Assembly (NCBI GenBank): GCA_001896555.1
Contig: MPOS01000055.1
Location: 1 to 64,000 of the forward strand
Direction of reading: 5' to 3'
Length of the DNA: 64,000 nucleotides
Source: Candidatus Phosphitivorax anaerolimi
Lineage (GTDB): Bacteria > Desulfobacterota > Desulfomonilia > UBA1062
Made by a program: the position numbers and the translations under genes. The notes below the pieces were generated by a model. That model had not been told where the DNA came from. It saw only the letters and a program-made list of their open reading frames with translations, and made no database searches. Below, in pieces: positions 50,475 to 58,748 of this stretch. Each line of letters starts with the position of its first letter. Positions within the stretch are counted from its first letter, which is position 1.

Positions 50475-51352
50475 GCCCGAAGACCGGAAAAAAACAGGAC
50501 CTCATCCGCCGGCACGGCCTCGTCGAGGTCGCGGAGCACTGGGCCGTCGCCCTTTCCGGCCTCGCCCTGGTGATCACCGGCATCTTCGAGCTCCCGATTG
50601 CAGGACGCTACTACATCACCGACCTGCCCGGCATGAAATGGTCAGGAGACTTTATCGTTTCCCTTCAGATCCATTATGCGGCATCGGTGATCTTCATTGC
50701 GGCGTCCCTTTTTCATGTCGTGTACCACGGGCTCCAGGGTCACACGGGCCTGCTTCCGAAAAAGGGCGATCTGAAGGCGTCCGTAAAGGTGCTCAAGAGT
50801 TTTCTGGGCCGGGGCGAAGAGCCGCTGTTTCACAAGTACCTGCCCGAACAGAGGCTCGCCTATGCGGGCATGGCCGTCATCATTGCAGGGCTTATCATCT
50901 CCGGCCTGATCAAGACCTTTAAAAACGTCTACGCGCCCGATATGTCCTACACCCTGGTGATATGGGCGACCTGGGCCCACAACGTCTTCTTTGTCCTGTT
51001 CGTACTCGCCTTCATCGCGCACATGGCCGCCATCGTCATCAAGCCCAATCGTCCCCTGGTGCGCTCCATCTTCACGGGATACATCTCTCTGGACTACGCA
51101 AAGGCACGCCATCCCCTGTGGCTGGAAGAGATCATGCCGCGCGCACAGACCGACCCTCTCCAAGGTGAAGGGGAAACCCCCATGCAGGAGGCTCCCGCGG
51201 AGGAGGTACCTGTGGAGGAGATGCCCGTTCAGGAAGATTCGGGCACATGCACGGCCTTAAGGGGCGTGCGCGATGCGCGGGAAGTACCGGACGCTGAATG
51301 CGAAGCCGAGGGAGACGATCAGGAGGACACCTCCTCTGACCGGAAGGTTTGA
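50471..51352 (+). CDS. Cytochrome b subunit, formate dehydrogenase gamma type
   Basis: 293 residues with four predicted helices and heme-ligand histidines: EVAEHWAVALSGLALVITGI, SLQIHYAASVIFIAASLFHVVYHG, AYAGMAVIIAGLIISGLIK and WATWAHNVFFVLFVLAFIAHMAA. This is the fold of FdnI-type cytochrome b556, which passes electrons from the Fe-S subunit to quinone. The last 70 residues are an unusual acidic, Glu- and Pro-rich tail (MQEAPAEEVPVEEMPVQED). It overlaps the Fe-S subunit gene by four bases (ATGA). Confidence 0.92.
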   Translation: MSPKTGKKQDLIRRHGLVEVAEHWAVALSGLALVITGIFELPIAGRYYITDLPGMKWSGDFIVSLQIHYAASVIFIAASLFHVVYHGLQGHTGLLPKKGDLKASVKVLKSFLGRGEEPLFHKYLPEQRLAYAGMAVIIAGLIISGLIKTFKNVYAPDMSYTLVIWATWAHNVFFVLFVLAFIAHMAAIVIKPNRPLVRSIFTGYISLDYAKARHPLWLEEIMPRAQTDPLQGEGETPMQEAPAEEVPVEEMPVQEDSGTCTALRGVRDAREVPDAECEAEGDDQEDTSSDRKV

Positions 51353-51412
51353 AAAACATCCTAAAACCCAGGTCCTTGCCCTGAGAAAAAGCCAGCTCGC
51401 ACAGTGTGCCTA

Positions 51413-51461
51413 CCCGGCACGCGGCCCGCACTGTAAAGAGTCCCCGCCCGGCACGCAGGCC
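51413..51461. repeat. GC-rich short direct repeat
   Basis: CCCGGCACGCGGCC (51413-51426) and CCCGGCACGCAGGCC (51447-51461) are nearly identical and 34 bases apart, between the cytochrome b and ybaK genes. No function is evident. Confidence 0.5.
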
Positions 51462-51549
51462 GGGGGAACAACACCCTATATCCCTTCCCCCAAGACAGCA
51501 ACCCCTGGTTGAAACCCGGGTCTGAGATGATATAAGATAGGTAACTGCC

Positions 51550-52038
51550 ATGAGAAAGGACGAATATCCCGTTACCCAGGCAGTGCGGTTTCTCAGGGCG
51601 AACGGCATCGACTTTGTTCCCCATCTGTATCCCTATGTGGAACATGGGGGCACCAGGCAGGCTGCCCTCACCATGAGCATTCCGGAGCACCGGGTGATCA
51701 AGACTCTGCTGATGGACATTGACGAAAAGCAGCCCGTCATCGTGCTCATGCACGGCGACCGCGAGGTCTCCACCAAGGCGCTCGCACGCCTGCTCGGCGT
51801 GAAGCGGGCGGGGCCCTGCGACGTGAAGAAGGCGCAGCGGTGCACCGGCTATCAGGTCGGGGGAATCAGCCCCTTCGGAACGCGGGAACGGCTCAGGGTC
51901 TTTGTGGAATCGTCGATTCTCGAGCTCGACAGAATCTTTATCAATGGGGGCAAACGGGGGTTCATGGTGGAGATGGATCCCCGGGACCTGGAAAAGGTCC
52001 TGAAGCCCGAGCGTGTGTCCGTGGCCACAGTGCCTTGA
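51550..52038 (+). CDS. ybaK: YbaK-type Cys-tRNA(Pro)/aminoacyl-tRNA deacylase
   Basis: 162-residue trans-editing enzyme that removes wrong amino acids from tRNA. YbaK/EbsC features are the start KDEYPVTQAVRFLRANGIDFVPHLYPY, VIKTLLMDIDEKQPVIVLMHGDREV with the conserved KT, and KALARLLGVKRAG. GYQVGGISPFGTRERLRVFVE contains the substrate-binding GxxxGGISP motif. The catalytic lysine is in VIKTL. It stands alone. Confidence 0.95.
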   Translation: MRKDEYPVTQAVRFLRANGIDFVPHLYPYVEHGGTRQAALTMSIPEHRVIKTLLMDIDEKQPVIVLMHGDREVSTKALARLLGVKRAGPCDVKKAQRCTGYQVGGISPFGTRERLRVFVESSILELDRIFINGGKRGFMVEMDPRDLEKVLKPERVSVATVP

Positions 52039-52120
52039 AAAAACGGCGGGCGGTGCGCCACCGGACCGCTGGCCGGGTTCCGGCTCCGGTGGAGCCTTCA
52101 GCAGGAAAGGCGGCTGATGT

Positions 52121-53716
52121 GTGATGCAAAACGATTCAATCGACAGGGATGATCCCACGGCAGGTTCCAAACCCCTTTCCGGGACAGCCGGCAGGGGACG
52201 GGACCACGGACCGTCCCTCTGCGTACACGAGTGGACGGGGCGCGCAAGCCTGCACCTCCTTGAGGTGAACTCGTTTGCCTTCATGGACCGCATGCGGCGG
52301 AAATACGGCCCGGACCTGACCCTGGGAACCGTACCGCGCAGCGAGTGGGAAGAGATCGCCTCCCGCGGGTTCTCCCTTGTCTGGCTCATGGGGGTGTGGA
52401 TGCGGAGCAATGCCTCCCGCAGGTGCGCCCTCACGCACGAAGGGCTGAGGCGTGCATACGGCGAAGCCCTTCCCGGCTGGAGTGAGGCCGACGTGGCAGG
52501 CTCTCCGTACGCTGTCGGCTCATATTGCATCGACCCCTATCTGGGCACCGATGAGGATCTGCTCCGGGCAAAGACCGTCATCAATGAGCTGGGCATGGGC
52601 CTTATCCTGGACTTTGTGCCCAACCACCTGGCCGTGGATCATCCCTGGACAGAGAGCATGCCGGACTGCTTTGTCCAGGGGAGCAGAGAGGACATGGAGA
52701 GCAACCCTGAGCTCTTTTTTCTCACCGAAAGGGGCCATGTCCTGGCCCACGGGCGGGACCCGCATTTTCCGCCGTGGAGCGATACCGCTCAGGTGAATCT
52801 TTTCTCGGCCCGGGCGCGGGAGGCGCTCGCCGGAGAGCTCCGGCGCATTGCGGAATATGCCGATGGGCTCCGGTGCGATATGGCCATGCTCGCGATCAAC
52901 GAGGTGTTTGCCGGCACCTGGGGGAAATACGTGCAGAATCAGCCCCCCTTAAAGACAGAGTTCTGGGAAGAGATCATCTCCCCGGTCAGGGCTATGCACC
53001 CTGGTTTCGTCTTTATCGCCGAGGCCTACTGGGGGCTCGAGCAGCGGCTCCGGGACCTGGGCTTCGACTATTCTTACGACAAGACGCTCTATGATCTCAT
53101 ACTCCACACCTCTCTTCCGGAGCTGAAACAGTATGTCCGGATCGAAGAGCGTGTACAGCGGCAATGTTTGCGCTTTATCGAGAACCATGACGAGCCGAGG
53201 GCCGTCTCCGCCTTCGGGAAAGAACGGTCGCTCGCCGCAGCCGCCATGACAGCCACCCTGCCCGGTCTCCATCTCTTTCACGAAGGCCAGATGGAGGGCT
53301 GCGCGGTCCGCACGCCGGTCCAGCTCTCAAGGAGGCTCGAAGAGCCCGGCGATCCGGATATGGTGCGGTTCTACGAGATACTACTGGCCTTCAGCTCGGA
53401 AGAACCCCTGGCGACGGGCGCCTTCAGGCCGCTCGATGCCAGGCCGGCATGGGAGGGGAACAGGAGCTCCGAGAGCCTGCTTGCCTGGCTGTGGCACGGC
53501 GGGGAAAGACTCAAGCTCGTGTGCGTGAACTATTCGAGCCACACGGCACAGGGCAGGCTCCGGATACCCCCCGAACTCCTCACAGGGCAGCCCCTCGCCT
53601 TTCGTGACGCCCTGACCGGAGAAATCTACATCCGCACACTCGAAGAGGTGAACACGGTGGGGCTGTTTGTCGAACTCGGCCCCTGGATGGCGCATCTCCT
53701 CGATCTCCTGGCCTGA
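52121..53716 (+). CDS. GH13 family alpha-amylase-type glycoside hydrolase
   Basis: 531 residues, cytoplasmic, with no signal peptide. The four GH13 regions are visible: DFVPNH (region I), GLRCDMAML with the nucleophile aspartate (region II), FIAEAYWG with the acid/base glutamate (region III) and FIENHDEPR with the stabilising aspartate (region IV). A C-terminal beta domain begins near residue 440. It might act on glycogen, trehalose or malto-oligosaccharides; the specificity cannot be told. The frame opens with GTG 52121 directly followed by ATG 52124; either may be the start. Confidence 0.92.
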   Translation: MMQNDSIDRDDPTAGSKPLSGTAGRGRDHGPSLCVHEWTGRASLHLLEVNSFAFMDRMRRKYGPDLTLGTVPRSEWEEIASRGFSLVWLMGVWMRSNASRRCALTHEGLRRAYGEALPGWSEADVAGSPYAVGSYCIDPYLGTDEDLLRAKTVINELGMGLILDFVPNHLAVDHPWTESMPDCFVQGSREDMESNPELFFLTERGHVLAHGRDPHFPPWSDTAQVNLFSARAREALAGELRRIAEYADGLRCDMAMLAINEVFAGTWGKYVQNQPPLKTEFWEEIISPVRAMHPGFVFIAEAYWGLEQRLRDLGFDYSYDKTLYDLILHTSLPELKQYVRIEERVQRQCLRFIENHDEPRAVSAFGKERSLAAAAMTATLPGLHLFHEGQMEGCAVRTPVQLSRRLEEPGDPDMVRFYEILLAFSSEEPLATGAFRPLDARPAWEGNRSSESLLAWLWHGGERLKLVCVNYSSHTAQGRLRIPPELLTGQPLAFRDALTGEIYIRTLEEVNTVGLFVELGPWMAHLLDLLA

Positions 53717-53869
53717 CCCGCCGGGTAGACAATAGGGCCTTAAGCATTACTATAAACTCAAGGCGATTTCGCTTGCGACCCGGAAACGGCCGGGAAAAGA
53801 GACCCTTCTCCTTGGCGCATTGCGCCCGGGCCTTGATCACCGGGGACGCAGCCGAACGGAGGTGTGCAT

Positions 53870-55522
53870 ATGCCGCAGATGATCGATGAGAAGACCAGAC
53901 GTGAGCTCCAGTCGATCCTGGCAAGGCTTGAGCAGCCGGTGAAGCTGGTCTTTTTCACCCAGGAAATGGCCTGTGAATCGTGCAGGCAGCAGGATCAGCT
54001 TCTCCGTATTGTTGCAGGGCTGTCCGACAAGCTTACCCTTGAGGTCTACGACCTGGTGAAGGATTCGGGCAAGGCCAGGGAGTATGGGATCACCAAGGTG
54101 CCGGGCACCGCGGTCATCGGCGAAAAAGACTATGGCATCCGCTTCTACGGCGTCACCGCGGGATATGAATTCAGCTCGCTCGTAGAGGCGATCCTCATGG
54201 CATCCCGGGGATCGTCGGGTCTGGGGAAGGAGATCGAGGACATCCTCCTGCTCATCGACGTGCCGGTGCACCTCGAGGTCATGGTCACCCTCACCTGCCC
54301 CTACTGCCCCCATATGGTGCACCTCGCCCACCAGATGGCCGTGGCCAACGAGAACATCCGCGCCGACATGGTCGACGCCGCGGAGTTTCCCCAGCTCGTC
54401 CAGAGATACTTCGTGCAGGGGGTCCCCCGGACGATCATCAACGAAATACCTTCCTTCGAGGGTGCGCTCCCGGCATTCGATGCCATCATGGAGATCCTGA
54501 AACTGGTCAAGCCCCACGTGTACGATCGCATCGACGCCAAGATGCGAGAGGCCAGGGGAGAGCGTTACGCCACAGAGGTCGACCCCGAAAGGGTGTATCA
54601 GTCCATCATCGTGGGCGCGGGTCCTGCCGCACTCTCGGCCGCCGTGTATGCCGCACGCAAGAATCTCGACCTCGCGATCATCGGCGAGAGGGTGGGCGGC
54701 CAGATCACCAATACCGCGAGCATCGACAACTGGCTGGGGGCCCCGGACATCAACGGTCAGGACCTGGCGCGTCAGTTCAGGGACCATGTGGAGCGCTATC
54801 CCATTGCAGAGTTGTTCGACGCGGCGGTGAGCTCCATCACCAAGGACGACGGCGTCTTCCATCTGAAGACCTCGAACGGGACCACCTTCAAGGCGCGCAC
54901 GGTCATTTACTGTGCCGGCAAGGAATACCGCAGGCTCGGCGTGCCGGGCGAAAACCGGTTCATCGGCAAGGGCATCGCGTTCTGCGCCACATGCGACGCC
55001 CCGATCTACCGGGACAAATCCGTTGCCGTGGTCGGCGGGGGCAACTCTGCCTTTTCCTCGGCGCGTGACCTCCTCCCCTTTGCCCGGGAGATTCATATCA
55101 TAAACATCCTCGACGATTTCCAGGCGGACCCGGTCCTCATCAACGAGGTGAAAAGCAACCGGCATGTGAGGCTTCACCCCGGGATGCATGTGGTGGAGTT
55201 CCTCGGCAGGGAAAAGCTCCAGGGGATCCGGGTGGCGTCGGTCGACGGCAGTGCCCGGTTCGATCTGCAGGTTGACGGGGTGTTCCTGGAGATCGGCCTG
55301 GAACCGAATTCCAATCCGCTCAAGAACCTCGTGACTCTCAATGAGAACGGCGAGGTCCCGGTGGGGCGCGATCAATCCACCGAAGTGCCGGGGCTCTTTG
55401 CAGCGGGCGATGTCACCGACGAACCGGTAAAGCAGATCGTGGTCGCTGCAGGGGCGGGGGCCAAGGCGGCGCTTGCCGCATATGACTATATTCTCAAGAA
55501 CTCGATCTCGGTTTCCGCCTAG
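53870..55522 (+). CDS. Double thioredoxin-fold domain fused to thioredoxin reductase (AhpF-like)
   Basis: 550 residues from ATG 53870, with GGAGG seven bases before. The N-terminal 220 residues form two thioredoxin folds like archaeal-type protein disulfide oxidoreductase: Cys pairs CESC (FFTQEMACESC) and CPYC (VTLTCPYCPHM). Residues 235-550 form a flavin reductase: FAD loop SIIVGAGPAALSAAVYAA, redox pair FCATCDAPIY, NADPH loop VAVVGGGNSAFSSA and the closing GLFAAGDVTDEPVKQI. AhpF has a similar plan, but only one of its two N-terminal folds keeps its cysteine pair; here both do. No ahpC is adjacent, so it may reduce other partners. Confidence 0.94.
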   Translation: MPQMIDEKTRRELQSILARLEQPVKLVFFTQEMACESCRQQDQLLRIVAGLSDKLTLEVYDLVKDSGKAREYGITKVPGTAVIGEKDYGIRFYGVTAGYEFSSLVEAILMASRGSSGLGKEIEDILLLIDVPVHLEVMVTLTCPYCPHMVHLAHQMAVANENIRADMVDAAEFPQLVQRYFVQGVPRTIINEIPSFEGALPAFDAIMEILKLVKPHVYDRIDAKMREARGERYATEVDPERVYQSIIVGAGPAALSAAVYAARKNLDLAIIGERVGGQITNTASIDNWLGAPDINGQDLARQFRDHVERYPIAELFDAAVSSITKDDGVFHLKTSNGTTFKARTVIYCAGKEYRRLGVPGENRFIGKGIAFCATCDAPIYRDKSVAVVGGGNSAFSSARDLLPFAREIHIINILDDFQADPVLINEVKSNRHVRLHPGMHVVEFLGREKLQGIRVASVDGSARFDLQVDGVFLEIGLEPNSNPLKNLVTLNENGEVPVGRDQSTEVPGLFAAGDVTDEPVKQIVVAAGAGAKAALAAYDYILKNSISVSA

Positions 55523-55560
55523 TAGTCCAGTGGCGGGGTTTGGCCCAAAGTCGGGATCAT

Positions 55561-55603
55561 CATGGGGGTCAGACCTGACCCCCATGACTGATTACCATTG
55601 TAG
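55561..55603. repeat. Perfect 12-bp-arm palindrome with CATGACTGATTACC tag (repeat copy B)
   Basis: CATGGGGGTCAG, AC, CTGACCCCCATG (55561-55586) is a perfect palindrome with a 2-base centre. It runs into CATGACTGATTACCATTGTAG (55583-55603), whose first 14 bases also occur at 41641-41654. It lies between two converging genes and may act as a bidirectional terminator or be a REP-like element. Confidence 0.75.
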
Positions 55604-55631
55604 TACCAGACGGTGTACTCCCTCCCCGGAA

Positions 55632-56558
55632 TCAGGGCAGCGAAGCCCCCTTGCCTGGCCGGAGGCCGTTGATCACCGCCCTGACCTTGTTCCCCCGCCC
55701 GAGATATTCCAGGCGGTCGAAGCTGTAGTTGCCGGCAATGGCGATGCCCCTGCCGTGCGAGTCGAACACACGGTCGGGGCGGATCTCCAGGTATGGTTCC
55801 CAGTCGAACCCCGGCCCCATGTCCTCGATGGTGAAGACAATCTCGTCTTCAGATTTTTCGTACCGGACGAATACCCTCTTGTCCTGGTTCTCTTCCAGGC
55901 GGCTGCGGCGGTTGACCTCTTCACGCCAGATGTTTTTGTGGATGAGCTCCGACTTCTCCTCATAGGTTATCCCCAGGTTGCCGTGCTCAAGGGCATTGAT
56001 GAGGAGCTCCCAGAGGCCCAGCACCGCCTTGTCGGGTTCGGGGCACAACTTTGAGAGGATCGCGGCCAGGTTGTCCACCTCTCTGAGGCTTTTCAGAGAG
56101 AAATCAGCCCGGACCATGAGGGATAACGCATGAGCCGTATTATTCGCCTCTTCTCGGAGTATCTTGTACTGATTGTGGTCATCGATCGCCGCCTTGACCA
56201 CCGTGAGCAGCCGTTCCTTGCGGTAGGGCTTGGTGAGATAATAGAACGCCCCTGCCTGGATGCCTTTGAGGATCTCGGCCTCTTCGGTCATCGCGGTCTG
56301 GATGATGACGGGAATCCCCTTGAGCTCGTCGTGCTTCTTCATCCGCTTGAGCACTTCGAGGCCGTCGATGCCGGGCATCATCCTGTCAAGAAGCACGGCA
56401 TCGAAGGCATCCGGGGTTTTCTGCAGGAGATCCCATGCCTCTTCGCCGTTTACGGCTACCGAGATCCGATAGTCCTGCTGCTGGAGCATGTGGACGATCA
56501 TCTTGCTGTTGATGATCTCGTCATCCACCACGAGGACCGACGGCCGCTGATCATTCAT
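55632..56558 (-). CDS. Response regulator with RsbW-like ATPase output domain
   Basis: 308 residues. A receiver domain (residues 5-125) has SVLVVDDEIIN, VLLDRMMPGIDG with the phospho-accepting aspartate, and LTKPYRKE. The output domain (about 150-300) is an HATPase_c_2 of the anti-sigma-factor/RsbW type: LGLWELLINALEHGNLG (N box), FTIEDMGPGFDW (G1) and SHGRGIAIA (G2). So phosphorylation would control an ATP-dependent serine kinase or anti-sigma activity. I chose ATG 56558 with AAGG upstream; GTG 56609, which overlaps the ligase gene stop, would add 17 residues and allow translational coupling. Confidence 0.9.
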   Translation of the reverse strand: MNDQRPSVLVVDDEIINSKMIVHMLQQQDYRISVAVNGEEAWDLLQKTPDAFDAVLLDRMMPGIDGLEVLKRMKKHDELKGIPVIIQTAMTEEAEILKGIQAGAFYYLTKPYRKERLLTVVKAAIDDHNQYKILREEANNTAHALSLMVRADFSLKSLREVDNLAAILSKLCPEPDKAVLGLWELLINALEHGNLGITYEEKSELIHKNIWREEVNRRSRLEENQDKRVFVRYEKSEDEIVFTIEDMGPGFDWEPYLEIRPDRVFDSHGRGIAIAGNYSFDRLEYLGRGNKVRAVINGLRPGKGASLP

Positions 56559-56605
56559 CTCACGTACCTTGACATGTATTCTTCCGATCCTTTTCAAGGA
56601 GCAGG

Positions 56606-58417
56606 TCACTCACCCTCGTACATGCTCTCGATCTCACGGGCATATTTGGCGCTGATCACCCTTCTCTTGACCTTCAGCGTGGGTGTGAGCTCGTCGGTCT
56701 GCTGGGACCACTCCGTATCGAGCAGCGTGAACTTCCTGATCTGCTCCACGCGGGCAAAGTACTGGGTGTATTCCTTGATCTCACTCTCGAACAGTTTCTT
56801 CACTTCGGGATGCTCCAGGAGCTCTTTGCGCGAATTATAGGAGATGCCGTTGTTCTTTGCCCAGCTCTCCAGCTCTTCGAACGCCGGCACGATCAGGGCG
56901 GAGAGATACTTGCGGTTGTCCCCGATGACCGCAACCTGCTCGATGAATGGAGAGGTCTTGAGCGAGTTCTCGATGTTCTGCGGCGAAATGTTCTTGCCGC
57001 CCGAGGTGACGATGATGTCCTTGATGCGGCCCGTGATCTTCAGATATCCCTCGCTGTCGATCTCGCCGATGTCTCCGGTCCGGAAATAGCCGTCTTCGGT
57101 GAAGACCTCTTTGGTGGCCTCTTCGTTCTTGTAGTAGCCCATCATCACCTGAGGCCCCTTGATGAGGACCTCCCCGCCCTCCCCGATCTTGACCAGGGTG
57201 TCCTTGAGCGCGGGGCCCACTGTGCCGGGCTTGATGTGATCGGGCTTGTTGCCGTGGGTCACCGGGGAGGTTTCGGTCAGCCCGAATCCCTCGCACACCT
57301 TGATGCCCATGCCCAGGAAGAACTCGGCGTCGGAAACCGACAGCGGCCCCCCTCCGGAGAGCGCAAACCTGAGCCGGTCCATCCCCAGTGCGGCCTTGAG
57401 CTTGGAGAAGATGATCTTGTCGGCCAGGGCGTACTGTATGGCGAACAGCCCCTTCCTGGGCCTGTCGTTGCAGATGTAGGGAAGGTTCTTCCGGGCTAAC
57501 GACATGGCCCAGTTGAACAAGGCCTTTTTCACGGGCGGCGCCTGGGACACCTTGGCCAGGATCCCGGCATGGATCTTCTCGTAGAGCCGGGGTACGCTCA
57601 CGATCAGGGTGGGCCTCACCTCCTGCATATTCTGCAGGATCTTCGAAAAGTCTTCGGCAAAGCAAACCTTTTTCCCCGCGTTGAGCGCAGAGTAATACCC
57701 CACGGTGCGCTCGAACGAATGCGACAGCGGCAGGAAGGACAGCAGGGTATGCTCCTCCTTGAAGAGCTCGGGGTCCACCGAGTAGAGCTGATTGACGTTG
57801 GAGATGATATTGCTGTGGGAAAGCATGACGCCCTTGGGATCGCCCGTGGTGCCCGAGGTGTAGATGATGGTGGCCAAGTCTGAAGGCTTGATGTCTCGAA
57901 TCCTCGCATCGAACTCTGCCTTGCCGTCATAACCGCCGCCGGCCTCCATGACCTTCTTGAGATTCAGGACCCCTTCCGCCGGGGATTCCAGGTCGTCGAA
58001 GATCACGACCTCTCTGAGATTGGGGATATCGCCTCTCACCTGCAATACCTTCTCGAGGTGCTCCCTCTCCCCGACAAAGCACATGACCGCATCGGAATTG
58101 ATGATGATGTACCGAGCCTCATGCGCCGAGTTGGTGGCATAGATGGGCACGTTGACCGCGCCTATCGACAGAATGGCCAGGTCCACCACCCACCACTCGT
58201 AGCGGTTCGGGGAGAACAGGGCAACCTTATCACCCGGCTTGATCCCCTTGGACAGGAGGTAGTACCCCACCTTCCTGACCATCTCGTTCATCTGCCTCCA
58301 CGAGATGTCCGTGTACACCCCCTGCGCATTCTTGTAGGCTACGCACGCCTTGTCGCCCAGCTCCTGCACACGGTTCTGAAATATCGCCCCCATTGATGTC
58401 TCACGAAAGCTTTCCAT
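56606..58417 (-). CDS. Long-chain fatty-acid-CoA ligase (AMP-forming)
   Basis: 603 residues of the FadD/FAA branch. It activates a fatty acid to acyl-CoA with ATP. Motifs: TIIYTSGTTGDPKGVMLSHSN (P-loop), GFGLTETSPVTHGN, DGYFRTGDIGEID and the hinge GRIKDIIVTSGGKNISPQ. The ending carries a typical long-chain type C-terminus with LTPTLKVKRRV. A palindrome and promoter lie upstream near 58496-58526. The next gene on the strand is the REC-RsbW protein. Confidence 0.95.
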   Translation of the reverse strand: MESFRETSMGAIFQNRVQELGDKACVAYKNAQGVYTDISWRQMNEMVRKVGYYLLSKGIKPGDKVALFSPNRYEWWVVDLAILSIGAVNVPIYATNSAHEARYIIINSDAVMCFVGEREHLEKVLQVRGDIPNLREVVIFDDLESPAEGVLNLKKVMEAGGGYDGKAEFDARIRDIKPSDLATIIYTSGTTGDPKGVMLSHSNIISNVNQLYSVDPELFKEEHTLLSFLPLSHSFERTVGYYSALNAGKKVCFAEDFSKILQNMQEVRPTLIVSVPRLYEKIHAGILAKVSQAPPVKKALFNWAMSLARKNLPYICNDRPRKGLFAIQYALADKIIFSKLKAALGMDRLRFALSGGGPLSVSDAEFFLGMGIKVCEGFGLTETSPVTHGNKPDHIKPGTVGPALKDTLVKIGEGGEVLIKGPQVMMGYYKNEEATKEVFTEDGYFRTGDIGEIDSEGYLKITGRIKDIIVTSGGKNISPQNIENSLKTSPFIEQVAVIGDNRKYLSALIVPAFEELESWAKNNGISYNSRKELLEHPEVKKLFESEIKEYTQYFARVEQIRKFTLLDTEWSQQTDELTPTLKVKRRVISAKYAREIESMYEGE

Positions 58418-58495
58418 CCATGTACCCCCCTTTCACGCGAGCTGATATACTTATTGAAATAAAGATCTTCACTTCTTGTCCCCAAAGACCATATC

Positions 58496-58526
58496 TGTGA
58501 TTATCACAAGTGATTACCAGGTTCAA
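58496..58526 (-). promoter_or_regulatory. Promoter with overlapping palindrome upstream of the acyl-CoA ligase gene
   Basis: On the minus strand TTGAAC (58521-58526), 17 bases, TAATCA (58498-58503). The palindrome TGTGAT, T, ATCACA (58496-58508) covers the -10 box, as an operator would. No cognate regulator is identified; fatty-acid-responsive TetR or GntR repressors often control such genes. Confidence 0.45.
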
Positions 58527-58748
58527 TCTAAAGGCAGCAAATCCGTTTTTTTTCTCCAGACAAGGGAGTATATACAGGCGGTTTTTCCATAGTAATATCA
58601 ATATACTGAAGACTATTACACCAAAAATCTTCGAAGGCAGTGAGATAATACGGTAATACAAATTACATGTGTATTCACCCGCAGGCGGGCGGCAGGGAAG
58701 ACCCGGCGGGCCTGATAGGCAAGGAGCATGGACGCGGAGTCGCAACCG
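58527..58748. other. Intergenic region between the acyl-CoA ligase and hybrid kinase genes
   Basis: About 220 bases, AT-rich to 58670 and GC-rich after. Neither a gene nor a clear terminator hairpin is recognised. Confidence 0.4.

Noticed and set aside
51361-52530. 389-codon minus-strand frame covering the GC-rich repeat and ybaK
   Set aside because: It crosses a repeat and the antisense of ybaK and the GH13 gene, has no ribosome site and no recognisable domain.
53837-55585. 582-codon minus-strand frame opposite the thioredoxin reductase fusion
   Set aside because: Antisense shadow rich in His, Asp and Arg, with no family motifs.
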